A stretch of 64,000 nt of DNA from Tessaracoccus oleiagri. Its GTDB lineage: Bacteria > Actinomycetota > Actinomycetes > Propionibacteriales > Propionibacteriaceae. Below the pieces are notes generated by a model that saw only the letters and a program-made list of their open reading frames with translations, did not search any database and was not told where the DNA came from. This document shows positions 26,139 to 35,050 of this stretch, one piece after another. The stretch covers positions 620,001 through 684,000 of the forward strand of contig NZ_FNGP01000001.1 of assembly GCF_900103275.1 (NCBI RefSeq). The letters run 5' to 3'. Position 1 is the stretch's first letter; the number at the start of each line of letters is the position of its first letter. Made by a program: the position numbers and the translations under genes.

Positions 26139-27104
26139 GTGTCGAAGCTTCTCCACCTCATCGGGCGGCGGATCCTCGCCCTGCCCGTGATGGTGCTGGG
26201 CGTCACGCTGCTGGTCTTCCTCGTGATGTCCCTGTCCAACGCCGACCCCGCCCGCCTCGCGCTGGGTGAGTCCGCGTCCGCAGAGGCACTGGAGGCCTAC
26301 CGCCAGGCGCACAACCTCGACGACCCGCTGCTCAAGCGGTACTGGGACTACCTCGTCGGCCTGGTCCAGGGCGACCTGGGCGAGACCTTCACGGGCGTCC
26401 CCATCTCCGAGATGGTGGGCAACGCGTTCCCCATCACCCTACAGCTCGCCTTCATCGGCATCGCCATCGCGGCGGTCGTCGCCACGGTCCTGGGCGTCAC
26501 CGCGGCCCTCTACCGTGACCGCTGGCCCGACCAGGTCATCCGCATCATCTCCATCGTCTTCCTCGCGACGCCGTCGTTCTGGCTCGCGCTGCTGATGATC
26601 CAGTGGTGGGGCGACATCCCCGGCGGCACCGGCTCCTTCGCGGCTGTCGTGACCGAGTGGGTGGGCTTCACCGACGACCCGGGCACCTACCTGCGCCAGG
26701 CCACGCTGCCGATCATCGCGATCGTCGTCCCCGCCGCCGGCTCGCTGACCCGCGTCGTGCGCACCTCGATGGTGGAGGAACTCGACAAGGACTACGTCCG
26801 CACCGCCATCGGCGCCGGCATCCCGAAGGGTGAGGTAGTCGGCCGCAACGTGCTCCGCAACGCCCTGATCACCCCCATCACCGTGCTCGGCCTCCGCATC
26901 GGCTACGCCATGGGCGGCGCCGTCGTCATCGAGATGATCTTCAACATCCAGGGGATGGGCCAGCTGATCTTCCAGGGCATCACCCGCAACGACGTCAACA
27001 TCGTCCAGGGCGTGTCCATCACGATCGCGCTCGCGTTCATCGTCATCAACATTCTGGTCGACCTGCTGTACGTGCTGGTCAACCCGAGGATCAGGAGCGT
27101 CTGA
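26139..27104 (+). CDS. ABC transporter permease, DppB type
   Basis: 321 residues, six predicted membrane helices. The N-terminal helix RRILALPVMVLGVTLLVFLVM is the usual DppB start, and the EAA loop is near DKDYVRTAIGAGIPKGEVVGRNVLRNALI (about 225-250). GTG start with AAAGGAG ribosome site. Its stop overlaps the next start (TGATG). It forms the membrane channel with the permease half of the next protein. Confidence 0.9.
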   Translation: MSKLLHLIGRRILALPVMVLGVTLLVFLVMSLSNADPARLALGESASAEALEAYRQAHNLDDPLLKRYWDYLVGLVQGDLGETFTGVPISEMVGNAFPITLQLAFIGIAIAAVVATVLGVTAALYRDRWPDQVIRIISIVFLATPSFWLALLMIQWWGDIPGGTGSFAAVVTEWVGFTDDPGTYLRQATLPIIAIVVPAAGSLTRVVRTSMVEELDKDYVRTAIGAGIPKGEVVGRNVLRNALITPITVLGLRIGYAMGGAVVIEMIFNIQGMGQLIFQGITRNDVNIVQGVSITIALAFIVINILVDLLYVLVNPRIRSV

Positions 27105-29179
27105 TGTTCACCAGGGCCCACTTCAAGAAGGCCATGGAGCCGGGCATGCGCTTCCAGGGCTGGAAGGCCATGCCGATCGGCTCGAAGATCTCCGTGATCG
27201 TGCTGCTGCTGATCGTCCTGATGGGCGTGTTCGCGTCCGTCCTCGCCCCGTACGACCCGGCCGCCACAGGCCTCGCCGAGGGCGGTGGCCGCACGGTCTT
27301 CATCGAGGGCGTCGGCGAGACGATCGTCCCCGACAACTCCGTGCCGCCGAGCGGCGACTTCCCGATGGGCACCGACGGCTCCGGCCGCGACGTGCTGTCC
27401 CGCGTCTTCTACGGCGCCCGGGTGTCGATGCTGGTCGGCCTGTCCGCGACGGGCATCGCGCTCGTCGTCGCCGCCGTCCTCGGCTCCGTCGCCGCCACCG
27501 CCCGCAAGTGGATCTCCGAGGTCCTCATGCGCACGCTCGACATCGTGATGTCCTTCCCGGCCATCGCGCTCGCCGCGGTGCTGGTGCTGGCGCTGTCGAC
27601 GCGCGCCCCGATGCTGCCGGTGATCATCGGCTCCATCGCGATCCTCTACGTCCCACAGCTGACGCGTGTCGTGCGCGCCAACGTGCTGTCGCAGATGGGC
27701 GAGGACTACGTCGCCGCCTCCAAGGTCATGGGCGCCAAGACCTGGTGGATCCTCGCCAAGCACGTCACCCGCAACTGCATCGCGCCGATCATGGTGTTCG
27801 CGACGGTGCTCGTCGCCGACGCGATCGTGTTCGAGGCGTCGCTGTCGTTCATCGGCGCCGGTATCAAGTCGGTCAACACCCCCACCTGGGGCAACATGCT
27901 CTCCGAGGGCAAGGAACTCCTGCTGTCGGGGCACTGGTGGGTGACGTTCTTCCCCGGCCTGATGATCCTGATCACCACGCTGTGCCTGAACGTGCTCTCC
28001 GAGGGCCTCACCGACGCGATGGCGTCGCCCAAGATCCGCCGCCGGGTCAACGTCGCGGCCGACGAGGCACGCTCCGACGACGCCGAGCCGGCCGGCCCGC
28101 TGTCGAAGCTGGTCCGCCCCGCCGAGGCCGAGGTCCCGCTCGAGGCCAGACTGCAGAGCCTGCGCGAGGTGGAACTCGAACGCGACGACCGGCTCGTCTA
28201 CACCGGCGACGCCGCCCCCATCCTCGAGGTGAAAAACCTCTCGATCCGGTTCCCGGAGCAGCACGGCGACATCGCGGTGGTCGACAACGTGTCCTTCTCC
28301 GTCCGCCCCCACGAGACGATGGGCCTCGTCGGCGAGTCGGGCTGTGGCAAGTCGATCACGTCGATGGCGATCATGGGCCTGCTGCCCAAGACCGCGCACC
28401 TCGAGGGCGAGATCCTCTACAAGGGCCAGGACCTGCTGAAGATGACCCCGCAGCAGCACAACGCGCTGCGCGGCCACGAGCTCAGCATGATCTACCAGGA
28501 CGCGCTGTCGAGCCTGAACCCGTCGATGCTGGTGCGCTCGCAGCTGGCGCAGCTCACCCGTCGCGGCGGCACCCGTAGCGCCGAGGAGCTGCTGGAGCTC
28601 GTCGGCCTCGACCCGGTCCGCACGCTCAAGAGCTACCCGCACGAGCTCTCCGGCGGCCAGCGCCAGCGCGTGCTGATCGCCATGGCGCTCACCCGCGACC
28701 CCAGCCTCGTGATCGCCGACGAGCCCACCACGGCCCTCGACGTCACGGTGCAGAAGCAGGTCGTCGACCTGCTGAACAACCTCCGCGAGGAGCTCGGGTT
28801 CGCGATGGTGTTCGTCAGCCACGACCTCGCCCTCGTCGCCCAGCTCGCGCACCGCATCACGGTGATGTACGCGGGCCAGGTCGTCGAGCAGGCGCCGACG
28901 CGGGAGCTGCTGCTGCAGCCCACCCACGAGTACACGCGCGGCCTGCTGGGCGCGGTGCTGTCGATCGAGTCGGGGGCCAAGCGGCTCCACCAGGTGCGCG
29001 GCACCGTCCCGTCGCCGCGGGAGTTCGTGCCCGGCGACCGGTTCGCCCCGCGGTCGAACTTCCCCGACGTGGGCCTCGAGACCCGGCCGGTGCTGAAGCC
29101 CGTCAAGGGCAGCCGCGACCACGTGTTCGCCATCACCCCCGAACTGGAAGCGATCCTCGAGAAGGAGGGTGCACGATGA
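27104..29179 (+). CDS. Fused ABC permease (DppC type) and ATP-binding protein (DppD type)
   Basis: A 691-residue fusion. Residues about 1-310 are a DppC-type permease with N-terminal helix IVLLLIVLMGVFASVLAPYDP and an EAA loop (YVAASKVMGAKTWWILAKHV). A short charged linker (about 315-365) leads to a complete ATPase: Walker A GESGCGKS (about 410), signature LSGGQRQR (about 510), Walker [12 protein letters not shown], switch His in SHDLALVA, and a C-terminal oligopeptide-transporter domain. Such permease/ATPase fusions occur in actinobacterial Dpp-type systems. It couples channel and motor one-to-one on one chain. The stop overlaps the next ATPase start by four bases. Confidence 0.9.
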   Translation: MFTRAHFKKAMEPGMRFQGWKAMPIGSKISVIVLLLIVLMGVFASVLAPYDPAATGLAEGGGRTVFIEGVGETIVPDNSVPPSGDFPMGTDGSGRDVLSRVFYGARVSMLVGLSATGIALVVAAVLGSVAATARKWISEVLMRTLDIVMSFPAIALAAVLVLALSTRAPMLPVIIGSIAILYVPQLTRVVRANVLSQMGEDYVAASKVMGAKTWWILAKHVTRNCIAPIMVFATVLVADAIVFEASLSFIGAGIKSVNTPTWGNMLSEGKELLLSGHWWVTFFPGLMILITTLCLNVLSEGLTDAMASPKIRRRVNVAADEARSDDAEPAGPLSKLVRPAEAEVPLEARLQSLREVELERDDRLVYTGDAAPILEVKNLSIRFPEQHGDIAVVDNVSFSVRPHETMGLVGESGCGKSITSMAIMGLLPKTAHLEGEILYKGQDLLKMTPQQHNALRGHELSMIYQDALSSLNPSMLVRSQLAQLTRRGGTRSAEELLELVGLDPVRTLKSYPHELSGGQRQRVLIAMALTRDPSLVIADEPTTALDVTVQKQVVDLLNNLREELGFAMVFVSHDLALVAQLAHRITVMYAGQVVEQAPTRELLLQPTHEYTRGLLGAVLSIESGAKRLHQVRGTVPSPREFVPGDRFAPRSNFPDVGLETRPVLKPVKGSRDHVFAITPELEAILEKEGAR

Positions 29180-29985
29180 CCGCGCAGTCCAGCTGGACCC
29201 CCGACCAGCCCGTCATCGAGCTGAAGAACGTCCACGTCATCCACAAGTCGCGGACCGGCACGCTGTTCAAGCGCGACACCGTGCACGCCATGGACGACGT
29301 CAGCCTGTCGGTGTTCAAGAACCAGACCTTGGGCATCGTCGGCGAGTCGGGCTCCGGCAAGTCGACCACCGCCCGCGTCATGGTCGGGCTGCAGCCCGAG
29401 ACGAGCGGCACCGTGCTCTTCAGGGGCAAGCCCCTGGCGCACAGCGGCCGCGAGAAGCAGGAGATGGGCAAGGCGGTGTCGATGATCTTCCAGGATCCGT
29501 CGACGGCGTTGAACCCGCGGATGATCGTGCGCGACACGCTCATGGACCCGCTCAACGTCCACGGCATCGGCTCCCAGAAGGAGCGCGTCGACCGGGTGAA
29601 GGACCTGCTGCGCGTCGTCGGCCTGCCGATGAGTGCCCTCGACGTTCTGCCGCGGCAGATCTCGGGCGGGCAGCGGCAGCGTGTCGCGATCGCCCGGGCC
29701 CTCGCGTTGGGGCCGGACGTCATCGTCGCCGACGAGCCGACCTCCGCCCTCGACGTGTCCGTGCGCGCGCAGGTGCTCAACCTGCTGCAGGACCTGAAGG
29801 CCTCCCTCGGGCTCGGGCTGGTGTTCATCTCCCATGACATCAACACCGTGCGCTACATCTCCGACCGCATCGCGGTCATGAACCAGGGGCGCATCGTCGA
29901 GGAGAACACCACCGAGGCCATCTTCGACAACCCCCAGGACGACTACACCCGCACGCTGCTCAGCGCCGTGCCCTCCCTCATCTAG
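29176..29985 (+). CDS. ABC transporter ATP-binding protein, DppF type
   Basis: 269 residues, second motor subunit of the importer. Walker A GESGSGKST, Q-loop MIFQDPSTALNP, signature ISGGQRQRVAIARAL, Walker B VIVADEPTSALD and switch His in ISHDINTV are all present. It ends shortly after the oligopeptide-type segment DDYTRTLLSAVPSL. The overlap with the preceding fusion gene indicates coupling; nanA follows 22 bases later. Confidence 0.92.
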   Translation: MTAQSSWTPDQPVIELKNVHVIHKSRTGTLFKRDTVHAMDDVSLSVFKNQTLGIVGESGSGKSTTARVMVGLQPETSGTVLFRGKPLAHSGREKQEMGKAVSMIFQDPSTALNPRMIVRDTLMDPLNVHGIGSQKERVDRVKDLLRVVGLPMSALDVLPRQISGGQRQRVAIARALALGPDVIVADEPTSALDVSVRAQVLNLLQDLKASLGLGLVFISHDINTVRYISDRIAVMNQGRIVEENTTEAIFDNPQDDYTRTLLSAVPSLI

Positions 29986-30007
29986 AACATTCCTCGAAAG
30001 GATGGAA

Positions 30008-30937
30008 ATGTCCCGCAAATTCACCGGTGTCATCCCCCCGGTCGTCACCCCGCTGACCGCCGACGGCGCGCTCGACCTGCCCGGCCTCGACGACGTCGTG
30101 GAGCACCTCATCTCCGGCGGCATGCACGGCCTGTTCGTGCTGGGCTCGACGGGTGAGGTCGCCTACCTCACGGACGCGCAGCGCGACGAGGTCCTCTCGC
30201 GCGTCGTCGCCAAGACCGCCGGCCGCGTGCCCGTGATCGCCGGCGCCATCGACACCACCACCGCCCGCGTCATCGAGCAGGCCAAGCGCGCCCAGGCACT
30301 CGGTGCCGACGCGGTCGTCGCCACCTGCCCCTTCTACGCGATCAACTCGGCCGACGAGATCGCCGACCACTTCCGCGCGATCGCCGCCGCCATCGACGTG
30401 CCGCTGTTCGTCTACGACATCCCGGTGCGCGTCAACGGCGTGAAGCTCGACCACCAGATGCTGGTCGACCTCGGCAAGGAGGGCGTCGTCGCCGGGGTCA
30501 AGGACTCGTCGGGCAACGACGTGGCCTTCCGCCGCCTCGTCGCCGCCAACGAGGCCGCCGGCCACCCGCTGTCGCTGCTCACCGGGCACGAGTGCGTGGT
30601 CGACGGGATGCTGCTCCTCGGTGCCGACGGGGTCGTCCCCGGCTACGCGAACGTCGACCCCCGCCGCTACACCGACCTCTGGGAGGCCGCGCAGGCCGAG
30701 GACTGGACGGCCGCGCGCCGCATCCAGGACGAGATCTGCGAGGGCTTCGAGATCGTGTTCGTCGCCAAGGGACGCTCGGGTGATGCCGCCGGTGTCGGTG
30801 CTTTCAAGACGGCCATGCAGGCGCTGGGTATCATCGAGAGCAACACCATGGCTTTCCCAGTTCAGGCGCTCGGGGGAGAGGTCGCCGACAAGATCAAGCA
30901 GATCGTCGCCGACGCCAACATCGGCACCTTCGCCTGA
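30008..30937 (+). CDS. nanA: N-acetylneuraminate lyase (DapA/NAL family)
   Basis: Splits sialic acid to ManNAc and pyruvate in the cytoplasm. TIM-barrel class I aldolase of 309 residues. Substrate loop GSTGE at 46-50, catalytic Tyr in FVYDIP (about Tyr136) and Schiff-base Lys165 in AGVKDSSGN. By sequence alone dihydrodipicolinate synthase or a keto-sugar aldolase is possible; NanK, NanE, NanR and a dedicated importer make NanA the best call. The second ATG (30008) is chosen because AAAGGA is six bases upstream of it but directly abuts the first ATG. Confidence 0.85.
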   Translation: MSRKFTGVIPPVVTPLTADGALDLPGLDDVVEHLISGGMHGLFVLGSTGEVAYLTDAQRDEVLSRVVAKTAGRVPVIAGAIDTTTARVIEQAKRAQALGADAVVATCPFYAINSADEIADHFRAIAAAIDVPLFVYDIPVRVNGVKLDHQMLVDLGKEGVVAGVKDSSGNDVAFRRLVAANEAAGHPLSLLTGHECVVDGMLLLGADGVVPGYANVDPRRYTDLWEAAQAEDWTAARRIQDEICEGFEIVFVAKGRSGDAAGVGAFKTAMQALGIIESNTMAFPVQALGGEVADKIKQIVADANIGTFA

Positions 30938-30954
30938 TTTTCTCCAACCGGCTC

Positions 30955-30985
30955 CCGCCGCGACTCCCACCAGGAGTCGCGGCGG
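30955..30985. terminator. Hairpin terminator after nanA
   Basis: CCGCCGCGACTCC (30955-30967), loop CACCA, GGAGTCGCGGCGG (30973-30985): a 13-bp perfect stem between convergent genes, so it may serve both. Confidence 0.85.
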
Positions 30986-31048
30986 TGCTGTGTTTCCGGG
31001 GCCCTTCGAGGCTCTGGCCGGTGCTCGCTCCTCAGGGACCGGGGCAGC

Positions 31049-32848
31049 CTACTGGATGATGCCGAAGCGGCGGAGGATCTTGCGGCCGGCGGCGGAGTCG
31101 CTCGCCTGGAGGGCGAGCAGCTGGGCGTAGATGCCGTTGGTCTGGGCCAGCTCGGCGGGGGAGCCGACCTCGTCGATGCGGCCGTTGATGAGCGTGACGA
31201 TCCGGTCGACGGCCGAGATCGTCGACAGCCGGTGGGCGATGATCAGCGACGTGCGGCCCACCATCAGCTCCTCCAAGCCCGCCTGCACCTGCCGCTCCGC
31301 CTTGGTGTCGAGCGCCGAGGTGGCCTCGTCGAGGACGAGGATCGGGGCGTCCTTCAGCATCGCGCGGGCGACGGAGATGCGCTGCTTCTGGCCGCCGGAG
31401 AGCTTCACTCCGCGCTCGCCGATCTCGGTGTCGAACCCGTCGGGGAGGCGCTCGATGAAGTCCAGCGCGTTGGCGCGGCGCGCGGCCTCGCGCAGCGCCT
31501 CCTCGTCGGCGTTCGGGTCACCGTAGAGCAGGTTGTCGCGGACGGTGCCGGAGAAGAGGGTCGCGTCCTGGAAGACGACGCCGATCTGCTGCCGCAGCGC
31601 CCTCGTCGGCAATTCGGTCACGGACCGGCCGCGCACCGTGATGGTGCCGGACGTCGGGGCGTAGAGCCCGAGGAGCAGGTTGACCAGCGTCGTCTTGCCG
31701 CCACCCGACTCGCCGACGAAGGCGATGCGTTCGCCGCGGTGCACGTCGAGGTCGATGCCGTCGAGGACGAGACGGTCCTCGTCGTAGCCGAAGCTCACGT
31801 CCTGGTAGGAGACGATGGGGTCGCGGTCGACCCACTCGATCGCCTTCACATCGGCGGCCTCGAGGGGGTTGTGCGGCTCGTCGGCCTCGTCCATCACCTG
31901 GAAGTACTCGTTGCTGCCGGTGACGGCCCGCTGCATGGTGTCGACGTAGTAGCTCATCGACGTGACGGGCGCCTTCGCGATCTGGATCAGTTGGATGAGC
32001 AGCACCATCGACCCGATGCTGAACCGGCCCTGCGCCGTCGCGACGAAGATGATCAGGTAGACGCCGAAGAAGACGACGTCGAGCGCGCCGCGGCGGGCGA
32101 CGTCCATCGCGTGCCAGAAGCGCGACTGCGTCTTGGTGAGCGAGACGGCGTCGGTGTAGTGCTGGTCGAAGTGGTCGAGCTCGGTGCGCTCCGTGGTGAA
32201 CGACTTCACGACGCGCAGCTGCCCCACGACCTCTGCGAAGCGGCCGCCGGCGATGTCGTAGTGCTGGTTCTTCTTCCGCTCCCACACCTGCCACTTCCGG
32301 CTGGTGAGCGCGGTGAGGTACACGAACGTGGGGTAGATGACGATCAGCAGCAGCGCCAGCCACGGCGAGTGCCACGCGGCCACGAAGAGCACGACGACCA
32401 CGGTCAGCATCGTGGTGAAGAAGCCGTTGGCGAAGACCTGCAGGAAGTCGGAGATGCTGGTGATCGACCGGTTGAGCCGGGAGATGATCGTGCCGGTCAG
32501 TTCCGAGTCGTAGTAGCGCTGGGGCAGGCGCAGCAGCTTGTGGAAGTAGTTGTGCGACAGGATCGCGCGGATCCGGCTGCTCATCTGGTCGCCCATGTAG
32601 CCGGTGATGTTGGTCACGACCGAGTTGGCGAGCATCAGCCCGAGCAGGATCACCGCCAGCCACACCAGCGGCATGATCGCGGGCTCGCGGCTGCCGGTGG
32701 TCATGTCGACGACGGTCTGTGTGGCCTGCGCGATCAGGAACGGGGTGAGCAGCGTCGTCGCCGTAGTCACCACCGCACCGATGATGATGCCGATGTAGAG
32801 GGGGGTCAGCTGGCGGGCGCTGGAGACGATCCGAACGATGCTCTTCAC
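31049..32848 (-). CDS. ABC exporter, fused membrane and ATPase domains (MsbA/LmrA type)
   Basis: A half-transporter of 599 residues that would act as a homodimer. N-terminal six-helix membrane domain (about 15-310), then the ATPase with Walker A GESGGGKTT (about 390), signature LSGGQKQR (about 495), Walker B PILVLDEATSALD and switch His in IIAHRLST. The GTG at 32848 gives the standard family length; upstream codons in frame have no similarity. Substrate unknown (drug, lipid or peptide). Divergent from the next membrane-protein gene. Confidence 0.87.
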   Translation of the reverse strand: MKSIVRIVSSARQLTPLYIGIIIGAVVTTATTLLTPFLIAQATQTVVDMTTGSREPAIMPLVWLAVILLGLMLANSVVTNITGYMGDQMSSRIRAILSHNYFHKLLRLPQRYYDSELTGTIISRLNRSITSISDFLQVFANGFFTTMLTVVVVLFVAAWHSPWLALLLIVIYPTFVYLTALTSRKWQVWERKKNQHYDIAGGRFAEVVGQLRVVKSFTTERTELDHFDQHYTDAVSLTKTQSRFWHAMDVARRGALDVVFFGVYLIIFVATAQGRFSIGSMVLLIQLIQIAKAPVTSMSYYVDTMQRAVTGSNEYFQVMDEADEPHNPLEAADVKAIEWVDRDPIVSYQDVSFGYDEDRLVLDGIDLDVHRGERIAFVGESGGGKTTLVNLLLGLYAPTSGTITVRGRSVTELPTRALRQQIGVVFQDATLFSGTVRDNLLYGDPNADEEALREAARRANALDFIERLPDGFDTEIGERGVKLSGGQKQRISVARAMLKDAPILVLDEATSALDTKAERQVQAGLEELMVGRTSLIIAHRLSTISAVDRIVTLINGRIDEVGSPAELAQTNGIYAQLLALQASDSAAGRKILRRFGIIQ

Positions 32849-32924
32849 GAACGACGACCCTACTCCCTGGACCCCAACGCCAGCGGGCTGGCTACCCTTG
32901 CAGGTGAGCGACGAGGAGGGTGCC

Positions 32925-34085
32925 GTGACGGACGTGGAACAGCAGCACCGGGCCGGGCTCGAGCCCACCGGGCTGCGGTTGGAGAACGTCAACCTGCTGA
33001 TGGGCGGCGGCGCCCTCGTCGTCGGGACGCTGATCGGCCTGTTGTCCCTCGACGAGTTCACCGCCTTCGCCGGCGGCGGGGTGCGCACCGTGGCCGACAT
33101 CGCGGCGCTGTCGTCGGGCGTGCTGGTGGCGCTGGTGTTCCTCGGGGTGCTGATGGTGTTCCGCGGGCGCATCCTGCCCTGGCACCGCACGATGCACCCG
33201 CTGCGCCAAGCCCTGAACCTCGTGGGCCTCACGCTGATGATGGGGTCGCTGACGCTGTTCGCGATGCGCGCCTTCGGAAGGGTGGCCGCGTCGGCGTTCA
33301 TCGGGCTGCGGCTGGACCAGTGGTCCGGTACCGCGTTCATCGCGCTGTCGTGCGCGCTGTGCGTGTACACCGCCGCCGGCATCGCGGGTCGCCTCAACAC
33401 GGAGCTCCTGTCGGGGCTCGTCAGCGTCTTCCTCGTGCTGGGCGCGTTCATGAGCGCGGTCAACGCGTCGGACCAGGAGTGGTGGCGGGTCCACTTCTCG
33501 TCGCTCGGCATGACCGGGGACTTTTCGGGCTTCGCGTTCAACTACACGCTTGTGCTCACCGGGCTCGTGATCGTCACCCTCGCGGACTTCCTCACCCACG
33601 ACCTGCGCGGCTGGCTCCTGGCCACGGGGCAGGGCGTGTGGAAGGCGTACGTGCTGCGCGCCGGCCTGGGGATCATGGGGCTGATGCTCGCCGGGGTGGG
33701 GCTCATCCCCGTCACGCTCTCGCACCGGGGACACCTGTGGGTGACGTACGCGACGGTGCTCGCGTTCATCATGCTCGCCGTGGCGGCGCCGCTGATCCTG
33801 CGACGCATCCCCTGGGGCTTCCGCGTGGTCTCGTTCGCGATCCTCGGGTTCATGTGGCTGCTCTGGTACCTGCACCGCGACATCCGTTACCTCAACACCA
33901 CCGGCTTCGAGATGATCGCGGTCGCGACGGTCCTCGGCTGGATGGTGCTGTTCATCCGCACCGTGGTGGCGGCGGGCCGCGACGTCGACCCGGCGGAAGC
34001 CGCTCCGGCCGCGCGGGAACTGGAGGCGACCGAACCCGTCGCGGGTGAGATCCTGCCGGATGACGGCGATTGGGAGTTGGCCTAG
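32925..34085 (+). CDS. Multispanning membrane protein of unknown function
   Basis: 386 residues with ten or so predicted membrane helices in pairs, a short acidic N-terminus and an Ala/Glu-rich cytoplasmic C-terminus (about 350-386). No transport signature or known family recognised with confidence. The GTG at 32925 is chosen for its GAGGAGGG ribosome site over a GTG at 32904. The HAD gene begins 11 bases after its stop, so they may be co-transcribed. Confidence 0.65.
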   Translation: MTDVEQQHRAGLEPTGLRLENVNLLMGGGALVVGTLIGLLSLDEFTAFAGGGVRTVADIAALSSGVLVALVFLGVLMVFRGRILPWHRTMHPLRQALNLVGLTLMMGSLTLFAMRAFGRVAASAFIGLRLDQWSGTAFIALSCALCVYTAAGIAGRLNTELLSGLVSVFLVLGAFMSAVNASDQEWWRVHFSSLGMTGDFSGFAFNYTLVLTGLVIVTLADFLTHDLRGWLLATGQGVWKAYVLRAGLGIMGLMLAGVGLIPVTLSHRGHLWVTYATVLAFIMLAVAAPLILRRIPWGFRVVSFAILGFMWLLWYLHRDIRYLNTTGFEMIAVATVLGWMVLFIRTVVAAGRDVDPAEAAPAARELEATEPVAGEILPDDGDWELA

Positions 34086-34095
34086 GCTCGACGGC

Positions 34096-34932
34096 GTGAC
34101 CTACCAAGTAGCGCTGCTCGACGTCGACGGGACCCTCCGCCACAAGGACCGCTGGAACGACGGGGCCCTCGAGCTGATCGACGACCTCCACTCCGCCGGC
34201 GTCCGGGTGGCGCTCTGCTCCGGCCGCACCACCGGCTCGATGGTGGACCTCGTCCGCGAGGTCCCGCACGTCGACTACCTCGCCAGCAGCAGCGGCGCCA
34301 CCGCGCTCAGGCGCACCGCCGACGGCTGGGAGGTGCTCGGGCACCGGCCGCTGCCGGTCGAGGCAGTCGCTGGAGCGCTCGAATCCGCCCGTGCGCGCGG
34401 CTTCGAGGTCTGGGCGTTCACCGACCGGGAGTGGCTCGTCGCCGAGGAGACGGATTGGGCGCTCACCGAGGCCTCCTACATCGGCGACACCCCCCGCGTG
34501 GCCGACCTCGCCGCGCACGCCGGCCGGATCGGCAAGGTGTTGTACCTGCTGCAGGACCCGACGCACGCCGAGGTCGTGAAGGGGTTCAGCCAGTGGCCGG
34601 GGACCGAGATCGTGAAGTCGGGCGAGCACTACATCGACCTCGTCTCCACGCAGGCGCACACCGCCAAGGGCGGCGACCTCATCCTCGAGGCGCTCGGGGT
34701 CGACTGGGACCGGGTGATCGCGATCGGCGACGGCGAGAACGACCGCGGCATGCTGTCGCTCGCAGGCCTCGCGGTCTGCGTCACCCCGATGACCGCGGAC
34801 AACCTGGACCCCGACGACGGCACCCGCGTCCGCCGGAACGCCGCGGACACCGCCCAGGCGCGCGACATCGTCGCCGAGTACCTCGACGCCGCTGGCCGGA
34901 AGCTGACGGCTGCCGCCGACCCCTTGCCCTGA
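34096..34932 (+). CDS. HAD-superfamily phosphatase, Cof type
   Basis: 278 residues. Motif I LLDVDGTL (about 7-14) with nucleophile and acid Asp, motif II LCSGRTTG (about 42-49), Lys in TAKGGDLI, and motif IV IAIGDGENDRGML (about 212-224). The C2-type cap lies between motifs II and III. Such enzymes dephosphorylate sugar phosphates or nucleotides. Being next to a PTS operon is suggestive of sugar-phosphate detoxification but not decisive. GTG start. Confidence 0.85.
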   Translation: MTYQVALLDVDGTLRHKDRWNDGALELIDDLHSAGVRVALCSGRTTGSMVDLVREVPHVDYLASSSGATALRRTADGWEVLGHRPLPVEAVAGALESARARGFEVWAFTDREWLVAEETDWALTEASYIGDTPRVADLAAHAGRIGKVLYLLQDPTHAEVVKGFSQWPGTEIVKSGEHYIDLVSTQAHTAKGGDLILEALGVDWDRVIAIGDGENDRGMLSLAGLAVCVTPMTADNLDPDDGTRVRRNAADTAQARDIVAEYLDAAGRKLTAAADPLP

Positions 34933-34968
34933 ACAGCGCGATGTGCCAAAGTTGCGCTAATCCGATCC

Positions 34969-35020
34969 GGGTGTAACTGACCACAGGCATTACCGGGTTC
35001 TGGGCACTGCCAACCGGCAG
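34969..35020 (+). promoter_or_regulatory. Ribonucleic antiterminator (RAT) and overlapping hairpin
   Basis: GGGTGTAACTGACCACAGGC followed by ATTACC (34969-34994) matches the LicT/SacY-type RAT pattern, whose two half-sites GG.TTGT.ACTG and GGCA.AACC pair imperfectly. The 3' side overlaps hairpin-forming sequence (CCGGGTT from 34993 with AACCGG; CTGCC-AACC-GGCAG 35007-35020). The product of the next gene should bind here and prevent early termination. Confidence 0.7.
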
Positions 35021-35050
35021 CGTCCAAAGTCCTGCTCGCCGAGGAGCCCT

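Noticed and set aside
26139-29985. Ordinary dipeptide or nickel importer unrelated to its neighbours
   Set aside because: Kept only as an alternative: NanR-type operators, NanA directly downstream and NanK/NanE next door make sialic acid the better reading.
30008-30937. Dihydrodipicolinate synthase (dapA)
   Set aside because: Same fold and Lys/Tyr motifs, but there are no lysine-biosynthesis genes nearby and the gene ends a sialic-acid operon.
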